Of a DNA stretch of 27,479 nt, positions 14,918 through 21,798 are shown one piece after another; position 1 is the stretch's first letter; each line of letters opens with the position of its first letter. The position numbers were made by a program, and so were the translations under genes. The notes below the pieces were generated by a model that saw nothing but the letters and a program-made list of their open reading frames with translations, had not been told where the DNA came from and did not search any database. The DNA comes from a virus. Where the stretch lies: IMG/VR virus record IMGVR_UViG_3300045825_000423, positions 1 to 27,479 of that record; one strand, given 5' to 3'.

Positions 14918-15370
14918 ATGGACATACAAAAAACAGAAACACTACAAATTATACGGTATTTAGAATCTAATAATGGTAAATACACAAATCATAAATCTTC
15001 TGCTCAGGGGGAATACGGTATTATGCCTAAATTTCTAGCTGAAGCAAAAGCTGCTTTTAAATATAAAGATGTAAAACTAAATGAATATCAGAAAGCTTCT
15101 GTTGGGTATGATTATATTGTAAAAAGAATAGGTACAAATAAACCAGAACATGTTGCTTACGCTTGGTTAAATGGTGTAAATAAGTTAAAACCTATACCGT
15201 ACCGAAGACCTGATATTAAAAAACATTGGTATGTAAAAAGATTTAAGGCTTTAGCTTCTGTTTCAATTCCCAGAACTTTTTTTGATCTTCCGGCATTATT
15301 TCAGCATCGCCAAGTTCAGACGGTGTTATTGCCATCTTTGCCTCTCCGACTCCCGGCACAAAATCTGTAG
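14918..15370 (+). CDS. Transglycosylase/lysozyme-like protein (150 aa), isolated rightward gene
   Basis: The N-terminal 110 residues look like a lytic transglycosylase/lysozyme-fold domain: YLESNNGKYTNHKSSAQGEY, with Glu15 as the likely catalytic acid, then GIMPKFLAEAKAAF and a C-terminal AYAWLNGVNK and WYVKRFKAL. Such enzymes cut peptidoglycan glycan strands. The last 38 residues or so, after RFKAL, read through the antisense of the 255-aa gene's 3' end and look unlike a natural extension, so the original stop was probably lost. It is the only rightward gene in the virion block. No ribosome-binding site precedes ATG 14918, and the sigma70 promoter spacing predicts a leaderless mRNA. It may be an early-expressed cell-wall enzyme or an inserted moron-like gene. 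Confidence 0.75.
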   Translation: MDIQKTETLQIIRYLESNNGKYTNHKSSAQGEYGIMPKFLAEAKAAFKYKDVKLNEYQKASVGYDYIVKRIGTNKPEHVAYAWLNGVNKLKPIPYRRPDIKKHWYVKRFKALASVSIPRTFFDLPALFQHRQVQTVLLPSLPLRLPAQNL

Positions 15371-16010
15371 CTAGATCTGCCGCATCTCCTGCAGCTCCTT
15401 TAAAATCTCCAGCCATAGCTTTATTTCCCATTCCCAATGCTGCAGCTCCAATTCCTAAAGCTCCTACGGCGGGAAGTATTGCTCCTAATCCTAGTTTTCC
15501 GTTACGTAAAAGTTTTTGTAAAGCTTCCTTTTCAAAGAATCCTACTTTATGATGTCCACTAAAAGCTTCTTCTGCATTTTGTAATCCTGTGCCTTTTAGA
15601 AGATGTTTAACTTCTTCTAAAGGTACTCCAGATTTCATGCCCTTATTTAATACTTCGTCTGCGTGTCCTAATTCGTGTAACTTAGTTCCCATTTGTCTAT
15701 TTAATAATTCTGGATTTTCGTGAGGTAAATATATTTTATTCTCATCTAAATGATACATTCCATTTAAATTATCAGGAAGTTTAGTATACTCTGTAGGTAC
15801 TGTCTCTAATATTTTTTTATTTTCAAAAACATTTAAAGGAGAGTCATAATTTTGTTTTACGTGCTGCCCGAGAGCTGTACCAAGTTCATTTCGAATTGCT
15901 ATAGGATCTTTATTTCGTAATAAATCAGATACTGCGTCGTCGTCTCCGGCACCTAGATATTTTTTTAAATCTTCAAAAAGTTGTTGTCTTTTTTTTGGTA
16001 TTTCTGACAT
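15243..16010 (-). CDS. Probable ejection/internal virion protein with HELGH zincin motif (255 aa)
   Basis: Follows the 219-aa gene by one base and converges with the rightward lysozyme gene, overlapping it by 128 bases. Near residue 117 is MGTKLHELGHADEVLNKG, which fits the HExxH zinc-protease motif (H-E-L-G-H). A hydrophobic Gly/Ala-rich region follows (LPAVGALGIGAAALGMGNK), and a conserved-looking tail contains DLATDFVPGVGEAKMAI. Position after the portal and the membrane-active segment suggest an internal virion protein ejected with DNA, possibly one that cleaves host or virion proteins. The zincin call rests on a short motif, and the usual third zinc ligand is not obvious, so the enzymatic role is uncertain. 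Confidence 0.7.
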   Translation of the reverse strand: MSEIPKKRQQLFEDLKKYLGAGDDDAVSDLLRNKDPIAIRNELGTALGQHVKQNYDSPLNVFENKKILETVPTEYTKLPDNLNGMYHLDENKIYLPHENPELLNRQMGTKLHELGHADEVLNKGMKSGVPLEEVKHLLKGTGLQNAEEAFSGHHKVGFFEKEALQKLLRNGKLGLGAILPAVGALGIGAAALGMGNKAMAGDFKGAAGDAADLATDFVPGVGEAKMAITPSELGDAEIMPEDQKKFWELKQKLKP

Positions 16011-16011
16011 A

Positions 16012-16671
16012 TTAAAACTTCTTTACAGGTTTTACTTTATTTAGAAGGTTTTGTAAATCTGAGTATCTAGCAACTTCGTCTGCAGGTTCCCCGGGAAGAA
16101 GTTCTTTTGCTGGAGATTCTTGTAATTTATTTTTTAACTGTTCTCCAGAATATGCAGCATTTTGCATAGGAGATTGTGTCATAACTGGTTTTTCTATTTT
16201 ATCGCTACCTTTTCCAAGTTCGTCAGTTTGTAACATTCCTGTAGGATCTGCTGCGAAAGCGTCACCTTGCGATAATCCGTATGCAGCACCTGCAATTGGC
16301 AATGCGTGTCCTAAAACACCTAAAAGTGGAGCGAAGCTTTTTAAACCTCTTCGTAATCCACCAGATTCTGCAGCACTAGAAACAACTTTACCTATTTCAG
16401 GAGCTTCTTTTTCAATAAAAGAACCTAATGTTCCACCCTTCTCAACTACTTTTTCAGGTAAATCTAAAAGACCTTTAGAAGCATTTCTATTTTTAAAAGC
16501 GAAGGTAGCTTTTTTACCTAAGTCTGTTTTTAATTCTTGAGGAATACTACCCGCACCGTAAGCGTCGTTAATGTGATTTTTAATTTCACTGTGATCAGCT
16601 ACAGTGGCAGCTCCACTTTTTATTTTCTGTGAATAGTCTACTAATTTTTGTTTTAAATCATCATATCCCAT
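16012..16671 (-). CDS. Probable ejection/internal virion protein (219 aa)
   Basis: Starts at ATG 16671, directly at the portal stop codon. The protein opens MGYDDLKQKLVDYSQKIKSG. Near residues 113-135 it has a hydrophobic Gly/Ala-rich segment (APLLGVLGHALPIAGAAYGL), and the tail is rich in Pro, Gln and Lys, ending in LQNLLNKVKPVKKF. The general plan, a hydrophilic N-terminus, a central Gly/Ala-rich hydrophobic stretch and a KxK-rich end, is shared with the next gene (255 aa), so the two may be a divergent pair of internal or ejection proteins. No enzyme motif is visible. The assignment is by position and composition. Confidence 0.6.
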   Translation of the reverse strand: MGYDDLKQKLVDYSQKIKSGAATVADHSEIKNHINDAYGAGSIPQELKTDLGKKATFAFKNRNASKGLLDLPEKVVEKGGTLGSFIEKEAPEIGKVVSSAAESGGLRRGLKSFAPLLGVLGHALPIAGAAYGLSQGDAFAADPTGMLQTDELGKGSDKIEKPVMTQSPMQNAAYSGEQLKNKLQESPAKELLPGEPADEVARYSDLQNLLNKVKPVKKF

Positions 16672-18732
16672 TTATTGTCCCCTCTGTCCGGCTTGAATAG
16701 CTAGCATACTTTCTGGATCTGTTGCCTGAACCTGTGCGCCTTCTGGTACTCCCGGAATACTAGGTAATCTTGGAGCTGGCTGTCCCGGCATATTATTTGG
16801 ATCATTTTGCATTGGCGGTACAGCGTTAGCATCCTGATCTGGTTGTAAAGGTTGACCGTCCGGTCCTACTGGTCCCGGGGGAGGTGCTATAGGAGGTAAA
16901 ACTTGGTGTCCTAAAGCTTGTTGTACTGCTGGATCGACTGAGCGTGATAAATCTACGTGCTCCTGAATGTGTTGTAACACTGCAGCGTTTAATTCGTCGT
17001 TATCCCGAATATCTGGATCATCTAGTAAACTTGTATGATCTTTTATATGTTCAATATGGTCGTCAAAAGCAAAAGCTTTAACAGGAGTTCCTGCCATTAA
17101 CCTTTCATTTTCCATTTCCATCTGATTTAACTTTTTAGTAGCTTTGTCTGTAATGACATTTAGATTTCCAGTATTAATTAATTGTATAAAATTAGCTACT
17201 GAAAACTCGTCAGGTTTCATTTGCATTAATTGTTGAGCAATTTCCATTCTTCCCGCAGTAGTTTTAGCTAAAGGGTTACCAACGTCTACAATTACTCTAT
17301 TAACTTCTTGTAAATCATCAGATTTAAATTCTTTAAGGTATGCTTTGTTGTTTTTACCAATAATACTAGCTACCCTAGGCTCAGTAGCATAATCTTTTAA
17401 AATATCGATTAAACCGGTTCCTACGTCTTCTAGGAGGCATACGTATTGTTGCTGTAAGCCTGAAATAAACTGTACTGCCATAGATTGTACCATAGCCAGT
17501 GAAGTTCCGGACTTTAAATTAGCTTCTGGATTTCCCCGGGTAACAGAGTTAATTCCCGAGAGAGTTTCCATTAAATTTTCTAACATTTGAATTAATTGAA
17601 AGCTTTGCGGGGAAGTTCCTAAAAGTTGTAACACTTCTGGTTTTTCCAAACCTTCAATAATATTTAAGCCTCCGCCTAAATTTGACATTGATACGTTACT
17701 TCCCGTCTTTACGAAAAGGTTTTGTGTACCAAAAGCTACTTGATTTGAGAATACTGAAGTATAACAAGTATTAATAGCATCCTGAATAGGTAATAAGTCG
17801 AATATATTAGAATATCCCATTGCTGTACCTAAAATATCATTAGGAGACACCCGGTATACAGGTATTTGACGGTATGGTAAGGGTTGATCAGTTAAAACGC
17901 AATCTTCAGATACTAAAACTATTTCTCTACCATCGGGTACAGAATCAGTAGGCTTGTGGAAAAATGTAAATACTGGAATTTCTTCTGTAGCCATAGTTTT
18001 GTTAAAAACTAAACCTTGCCATTCGTCTTTTCCAGCTAATCCTAAAATTTCATCTTCAAATTCTGGAAACTTAGCAATAATATCATATCTATTTTTAAAT
18101 TCTACGGTAATTAGCCAATCGTGATTTTGATCTTGTTTTGATAAATCGTAAATAACTTCAAAAGGAGATAAGTTAGAAAAAGTAGCGTCACCTTCGCGTA
18201 TAATTACATCCTTTCCTTCTTCATCAGTATCTCGCTCAACTATTTTACCTTGCCCTTGGTCCCATGCTACTTTTACGTAACCTGCACCTAAAACAATAGC
18301 ATATTCTACTGCTGTAGAAATATATCGCTCAAGTCTTTTTTCTCTCATGTAATAATCTAGTAATCCTGAAGCTAATTGCGCTTGAATTAAAGATTTTGGA
18401 TCAGTATTTGCAGCTCTGGCATCGAAACTAGGTCTAGAAGCTAGAGTCATAGTTTTCATATGTTGAGCAATATTTCTAATGTGATTTATTGGTAAGTGAG
18501 AAAGTTCGCCTTGCTCCCCGCCGAAAGTAATTTGGTGCCCGCCGCCGAAAGTGTTATAATATGCTCCGTGGTATGCTGCCCAACAGTCTCTAAATTTCTG
18601 GTGAATACCTAAGCCACGAAGAGTTTGTGTAAAGGTTTCCACTTTATCCATAATTGTTACAGCTACTTCTTTACTGTCTTCTTTTGCGGCAAAATATTTA
18701 CTTTCAATTTTACGTTGAGTTGTGGATACCAT
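16672..18732 (-). CDS. Portal protein (686 aa)
   Basis: The dodecameric portal through which DNA enters and leaves the head. The assignment rests on length, position directly after the large terminase, and a sequence typical of podovirus-type portals: GQGKIVERDTDEEGKDV, an aromatic-rich region (VIYDLSKQDQNHDWLI), a long helix-rich crown region and NSVTRGNPEANLKSGTSLAM, which fits the stem/crown pattern in many portal families. The C-terminus is Pro/Gln/Ala-rich and low in complexity (PPIAPPPGPVGPDGQPLQPD). ATG 18732 has AAGGTG 6 bases upstream. Late promoter copy 8 lies about 25 bases upstream, so portal transcription can be set independently of the terminase. Confidence 0.85.
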   Translation of the reverse strand: MVSTTQRKIESKYFAAKEDSKEVAVTIMDKVETFTQTLRGLGIHQKFRDCWAAYHGAYYNTFGGGHQITFGGEQGELSHLPINHIRNIAQHMKTMTLASRPSFDARAANTDPKSLIQAQLASGLLDYYMREKRLERYISTAVEYAIVLGAGYVKVAWDQGQGKIVERDTDEEGKDVIIREGDATFSNLSPFEVIYDLSKQDQNHDWLITVEFKNRYDIIAKFPEFEDEILGLAGKDEWQGLVFNKTMATEEIPVFTFFHKPTDSVPDGREIVLVSEDCVLTDQPLPYRQIPVYRVSPNDILGTAMGYSNIFDLLPIQDAINTCYTSVFSNQVAFGTQNLFVKTGSNVSMSNLGGGLNIIEGLEKPEVLQLLGTSPQSFQLIQMLENLMETLSGINSVTRGNPEANLKSGTSLAMVQSMAVQFISGLQQQYVCLLEDVGTGLIDILKDYATEPRVASIIGKNNKAYLKEFKSDDLQEVNRVIVDVGNPLAKTTAGRMEIAQQLMQMKPDEFSVANFIQLINTGNLNVITDKATKKLNQMEMENERLMAGTPVKAFAFDDHIEHIKDHTSLLDDPDIRDNDELNAAVLQHIQEHVDLSRSVDPAVQQALGHQVLPPIAPPPGPVGPDGQPLQPDQDANAVPPMQNDPNNMPGQPAPRLPSIPGVPEGAQVQATDPESMLAIQAGQRGQ

Positions 18733-18757
18733 TTTAACACCTTTTTAGGATTACATG

Positions 18758-18794
18758 CTATAGTAAGTTGTTAAAAAATGAGTAAATTTGTGTA
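18758..18794 (-). promoter_or_regulatory. Phage late promoter element, copy 8 (portal promoter)
   Basis: Leftward element TACACAAA (18794-18787), 13 variable bases, then TTAACAACTTACTATAG. The stretch ACAACTTACTATAG matches the T7 promoter core ACGACTCACTATAG at 12 of 14 positions, the best match of the nine copies. It begins one base after the terminase stop codon. Confidence 0.85.
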
Positions 18795-18795
18795 T

Positions 18796-20235
18796 TTAAA
18801 GCTTCTTTCCGGGGGTTTTTTTGGAAAAAGGGTTAAACATTTCCTTCATGGATTTTTCAAACTCATTTTTAGGAGCATTTTTCTCCGTATTATCCCAAAG
18901 TGTACCTTCTGGGAGAAAATAACTGTTCGGGTACGGGTTTTTCTGAAAATTGATATTTCTAATCATATAAATTATAGCATCTGCCGCGTCAAAGTGACCA
19001 TTTTGTAAATCTCTATCAAATCCAGTACGTTTACTATTCCAAGTTGCATACTTTAAATGGTTTATTAAGTTTTTACAACGGGGATTAACAACTAACTTTT
19101 CTTGTTGAATTAAAAGTCGCACTTTACTGATTGCCGCTTCTTTATTATCCTTTGCTGTAGGCATAAAACTTAAATCGTGAGGAGCCATTGCAAGTTCATT
19201 TAAAAAGATAGGATTATTATTATCTGAAATTCTTAAATATGGTTTTTTTGCACCAAATAAATCTAATTCTTTAGCTTTTACCAGAGTTGTTAGAGAAGTC
19301 GTAGTTACTTTATTACCTTTTAGTAATATTTCATCTTCTATAATTACTTTCCCTTTAATAAAATCATAATATGCAAATAATACTGCGGTATAATCTCTAA
19401 AACCAATATCCATTGAAACATAGCTATCGTAAAACGCCGGTCGTTTGTGTTCACTTGTAATAGTAGCTAGCTTTTCCTCTGTTGCTTCTGGAAATACTGC
19501 GGATTCTTGGTCCGTGATCATTTCATTTAAAAATTCTCGGCGGAAATCTATAGAATCAAACCCGCCCATCTCTTCAGCAAAACCTTCTATATCTTCTTTG
19601 GTGTATCGAGGACACTGATAAATATCTTTTCTAAAAAGTGTACCATCAAATTCAGCTCTCTTAACAAATTCCCAATATTCGTGAGCTGCTGACTTCGGTA
19701 AAGTACTACAAAGTAGCATACTACCTTTTGTACTATTTAATTTAGGAGTTAATACAGATCTTAATCCATATTTTAAATCTGTCATAAATCCGCACTCATC
19801 TACAATAATTAAATGAGCTTTAGGTCCCCGCATTGCTTCAATTTCACCAGCATTAAATCCGGACATTTCTATTCGGGAACCATTCGGGTAAACGTACGCT
19901 GATTCCTGAGTCATATATTTTGGACGTAATTCTACTGGACAAGTTCTATGTAAATCTGTAAATGTAGATCTTACAATTTTCTTTGCTTGATTTAATCGGG
20001 GAGCAATATAACAAACAGTAATTCCCGGTCGAAGTCTACACTCCTGATCAGCAATAGTTAAAAGTCCAAATGACTTTCCCATCTGTCTAGCAAATACTGC
20101 AATGTGTCTTTTTCTTTTACTGGTTTTGTATTGAGTATAAACTTCTTTTTGGTTTACATCTAGAATAAAATCTACGATATTCCCCGATTCCCAGATTTGT
20201 CTACGAGCTTGAGTGGGGGTTAATATTGTGGACAT
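18796..20235 (-). CDS. terL: Terminase large subunit (479 aa)
   Basis: The DNA-packaging motor and nuclease. The ATPase half has a Walker A-like motif ARQMGKS at residues 49-55, Walker B LIIVDE at 142-147 and a coupling motif (LLCST) near 174-178. The C-terminal nuclease half has acidic residues in SMDIGFRD (Asp276), SDNNNP (Asp338) and HFDAADAI (Asp415 and Asp419), matching the RNase H-like terminase nuclease arrangement. Length is normal for the family. ATG 20235 overlaps the end of the upstream gene and has AAGG 6 bases upstream. The portal gene follows after a late promoter element, the classic packaging gene order. The gene is intact. Confidence 0.95.
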   Translation of the reverse strand: MSTILTPTQARRQIWESGNIVDFILDVNQKEVYTQYKTSKRKRHIAVFARQMGKSFGLLTIADQECRLRPGITVCYIAPRLNQAKKIVRSTFTDLHRTCPVELRPKYMTQESAYVYPNGSRIEMSGFNAGEIEAMRGPKAHLIIVDECGFMTDLKYGLRSVLTPKLNSTKGSMLLCSTLPKSAAHEYWEFVKRAEFDGTLFRKDIYQCPRYTKEDIEGFAEEMGGFDSIDFRREFLNEMITDQESAVFPEATEEKLATITSEHKRPAFYDSYVSMDIGFRDYTAVLFAYYDFIKGKVIIEDEILLKGNKVTTTSLTTLVKAKELDLFGAKKPYLRISDNNNPIFLNELAMAPHDLSFMPTAKDNKEAAISKVRLLIQQEKLVVNPRCKNLINHLKYATWNSKRTGFDRDLQNGHFDAADAIIYMIRNINFQKNPYPNSYFLPEGTLWDNTEKNAPKNEFEKSMKEMFNPFSKKTPGKKL

Positions 20236-20660
20236 TAATTACCTTCTGATTCTTCCTCTTCAGGAGTTTTTTGAAGTGCGATTTGAATTAATTCCTGCGG
20301 AGAAAGTTGCTTTAAAGCTTTATCTGTTTTCTTCTCTTTCTTTTCGTCTAATTCCTTACCTTTTGCAGCTAATAAAATCTTGGTGTAAGTTTCTAATATT
20401 TTAACTTCTTGGAAATCTAAAGGACCGCGTAAAGTTGCTTGGTAAAGTCTATTGATTTGTATTTTACAAATTTCTTCTTGTTCTGATTCCACATTTAATA
20501 TTGTAGCTTTGCTTGCTAATAAAGATTCTAGATGGGATACTTTAGCTTTTGCATCGTCTAACTGTTGTTTCATTACTCCAATAGTCATATACTGTTTATT
20601 TACATACTCTTGGAGATCTTTCAATGAAGAAAATTTAGTGAAATCTAATAAATTACTCAT
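20235..20660 (-). CDS. Probable terminase small subunit (141 aa)
   Basis: A helical, highly charged protein with a predicted coiled coil in the first half (VMKQQLDDAKAKVSHLESLL), a Lys/Glu-rich hinge (KELDEKKEKKTDKALKQLSP) and an acidic tail. It lies immediately upstream of the large terminase and its stop shares a base with the terminase start (TAATG), so the two are translationally coupled. Position and size fit a small terminase, which recognises viral DNA and stimulates the large subunit. I do not see a clear helix-turn-helix, so the call rests mostly on position. It starts at ATG 20660, which overlaps the previous gene's stop. Confidence 0.6.
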   Translation of the reverse strand: MSNLLDFTKFSSLKDLQEYVNKQYMTIGVMKQQLDDAKAKVSHLESLLASKATILNVESEQEEICKIQINRLYQATLRGPLDFQEVKILETYTKILLAAKGKELDEKKEKKTDKALKQLSPQELIQIALQKTPEEEESEGN

Positions 20661-21037
20661 TATTTTTTAGCTCCAAACTGCGTCTTAATATTTTCTGCAA
20701 TTTTTAAACTTTCTAAGTTCTTTTTAACTTCTAATATTTCCCCGCGAACTGCAGAGAACTCATCTTCATTTTTCTGAGAGATTTTCATATCACGTTGAAG
20801 TTTTAATAAAATAGATACCGGTCTATAACTCAGTAATACTAAAAGTACCGCTGCGTCGGGAAATCCTACCGGCAATAGAATTAGTTTTACTACAAATAGT
20901 AATAGTAAAAGGAAAAAAACATCGTTCTTTTTCATTAAAACATCCTGTTTAAAAAAAGAAAGTGCGTACTTCGTAACAGGCTTATGGAGTTTTAATCCGA
21001 TAGCATTCTCAAATGCCAATCCTTCTTGTTTCGGCAC
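20660..21037 (-). CDS. Membrane protein with C-terminal coiled coil (125 aa)
   Basis: The protein has a soluble N-terminal section of about 34 residues, a hydrophobic region (DVFFLLLLLFVVKLILLPVG and AAVLLVLLSY) that forms one or two membrane segments, and a charged helical C-terminus (ILEVKKNLESLKIAENIK). The long form starts at GTG 21037, only 6 bases downstream of late promoter copy 9. A shorter form starting at ATG 20935 (91 aa) has its own AGGA ribosome-binding site and begins just before the membrane region. I keep the longer frame because the first 34 codons look protein-like, but the short form is a real possibility. The role is unknown. Confidence 0.6.
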   Translation of the reverse strand: MPKQEGLAFENAIGLKLHKPVTKYALSFFKQDVLMKKNDVFFLLLLLFVVKLILLPVGFPDAAVLLVLLSYRPVSILLKLQRDMKISQKNEDEFSAVRGEILEVKKNLESLKIAENIKTQFGAKK

Positions 21038-21042
21038 ATTCT

Positions 21043-21079
21043 CTACTATAAGTTGTTAAATTGTTGAAATATTTGTGTA
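21043..21079 (-). promoter_or_regulatory. Phage late promoter element, copy 9
   Basis: Leftward element TACACAAA (21079-21072), 13 variable bases, then TTAACAACTTATAGTAG. It begins 2 bases after the stop of the GNAT-like gene and probably starts transcription of the membrane protein and terminase genes. It is the rightmost copy in the window. Confidence 0.8.
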
Positions 21080-21081
21080 GT

Positions 21082-21411
21082 TTACAAATCGTGGACGAAA
21101 TATAACATATTTCCATTACTAGACGAATATTTAAATCCTCCAGCTAGAATTACTTTTAAAGAAACGGTGACACCCGCAGCATCAGTACACGCACTAGTAA
21201 TAAGCTGAGTTGCTCCAGCATTTCTAGCTATATCGCAAACTTTATTATGTAAATCCCAAGCTACTCCAGACTTACGATAAGCTTTTTCAACGTACATATC
21301 TACTAAATAAAAAACATTACCATCAACTTGACGATAAGTAACAAAACCATGATCCAAAACTATTATTTCAGAACCTTCCCTCTCTTTAATATACTCAGCA
21401 TATAAATTCAA
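21082..21411 (-). CDS. GNAT-type acetyltransferase-like protein (109 aa)
   Basis: The sequence from residue 30 onward fits the GNAT N-acetyltransferase fold: beta strand LVDMYVEKAYRKSG (the K/R-x-x-G loop that binds acetyl-CoA pyrophosphate, here YRKSGVAWDLH), then helix VCDIARNAGATQLITSACT, and a final strand and helix (VSLKVILAGGFKYSSSNG). At 109 residues it is shorter than usual GNATs (about 140-160) but has the core. Start: TTG at 21411-21409 with GGAG 6 bases upstream; a nearby ATG TCT TGA reads only two codons. Substrate unknown. It is the first gene below the tandem sigma70 promoters and may modify a host or phage protein early in infection. Confidence 0.65.
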   Translation of the reverse strand: MNLYAEYIKEREGSEIIVLDHGFVTYRQVDGNVFYLVDMYVEKAYRKSGVAWDLHNKVCDIARNAGATQLITSACTDAAGVTVSLKVILAGGFKYSSSNGNMLYFVHDL

Positions 21412-21439
21412 GACATACTCCGGGCTTCAAAACTGTTTT

Positions 21440-21491
21440 GCTAAGCTACGTGTTTACGGCAAGTGTAGCCTAAAGCGGAACGCAGCTAAGC
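21440..21491 (-). promoter_or_regulatory. Long imperfect hairpin in the leader of the leftward transcript
   Basis: GCTAAGCTACG (21440-21450) and CGCAGCTAAGC (21481-21491) pair in 10 of 11 positions counting a G-U pair, around a 30-base loop that can form a small GGC/GCC stem. It lies about 30 bases upstream of the GNAT-like gene, inside the leader of the leftward sigma70 transcripts. GCTAAGC is also a direct repeat. It could affect mRNA stability or bind a regulator. Confidence 0.5.
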
Positions 21492-21499
21492 ATTCAGCC

Positions 21500-21527
21500 A
21501 TTATACATATAAAATGTATTTTGTAAA
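21500..21527 (-). promoter_or_regulatory. Second leftward sigma70 promoter with internal palindrome
   Basis: On the minus strand TTTACA (21527-21522), a 16-base spacer and TATAAT (21505-21500). A perfect inverted repeat (ATACAT and ATGTAT around 5 bases, 21503-21519) overlaps its spacer and -10, so it may be an operator. Confidence 0.65.
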
Positions 21528-21563
21528 GAACTATTTTAAAGTATTTTAAACTATTACTGTATT

Positions 21564-21592
21564 ATTATATACTAAACTACTAATATTGTCAA
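21564..21592 (-). promoter_or_regulatory. Consensus leftward sigma70 promoter
   Basis: On the minus strand TTGACA (21592-21587), a 17-base spacer and TATAAT (21569-21564): both hexamers match the bacterial consensus exactly. It reads toward the GNAT-like gene and the terminase-portal region, with an untranslated leader of about 145 bases. Confidence 0.85.
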
Positions 21593-21696
21593 GAAAATAA
21601 GACATATGTTCCGAAAGTGCGAGTTTATCTGATACTCCTTGCGGAGCATTTATGTACTATATTATATATTTTAATAAAAGTAAAGTAAAAAAAGAT
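21593..21696. other. AT-rich core between the divergent promoters
   Basis: About 100 bases between the leftward and rightward sigma70 promoters. It contains a short palindrome ACATATGT (near 21602-21609), a small hairpin CTCC-TTGC-GGAG (near 21636-21647) and an AT-rich run. No ORF is seen. It could hold binding sites for a regulator of both promoters. Confidence 0.5.
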
Positions 21697-21725
21697 TTGA
21701 CATGAAATTAATAGTATGTTAATAT
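21697..21725 (+). promoter_or_regulatory. Rightward sigma70 promoter
   Basis: TTGACA at 21697-21702, a 17-base spacer and TAATAT at 21720-21725. The predicted start near 21732 lies just before the hairpin and terminator in the leader, and reads toward the M15 peptidase operon. Confidence 0.85.
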
Positions 21726-21735
21726 TGTAAAATAG

Positions 21736-21750
21736 GACTCAGGAAGAGTC
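21736..21750 (+). other. Small leader hairpin with boxB-like dimensions
   Basis: GACTC and GAGTC around the loop AGGAA, a 15-base stem-loop with 5 bp and a 5-base loop, in the first bases of the rightward transcript. Its size resembles lambdoid boxB hairpins, but I see no boxA and no N-like protein, so the resemblance may be chance. Confidence 0.4.
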
Positions 21751-21759
21751 TGCTCCCTT

Positions 21760-21798
21760 GGGGCTATACATCTACCCCTCTTTGTATAGCCCCTTTTT
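21760..21798 (+). terminator. Rho-independent terminator/attenuator in the rightward leader
   Basis: GGGGCTATACA (21760-21770) pairs perfectly over 11 bp with TGTATAGCCCC (21783-21793) around a 12-base loop, followed by five T residues. It lies between the rightward sigma70 promoter and the first gene, so transcripts would stop here after about 65 bases unless read through. Confidence 0.85.

Noticed and set aside
3548-21079. Ordinary sigma70 promoters for the late elements
   Set aside because: Each has a TANNNT that could be a -10, but no TTGACA-like -35 at 16-18 bases exists in any copy, and some ribosome-binding sites lie too close. A dedicated recognition system fits better, though sigma70 with an activator is not excluded.
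21440-21491. tRNA gene in the divergent region
   Set aside because: The 11-base arms resemble an acceptor stem, but no anticodon loop or TTCGA-type arm is present in the right place.
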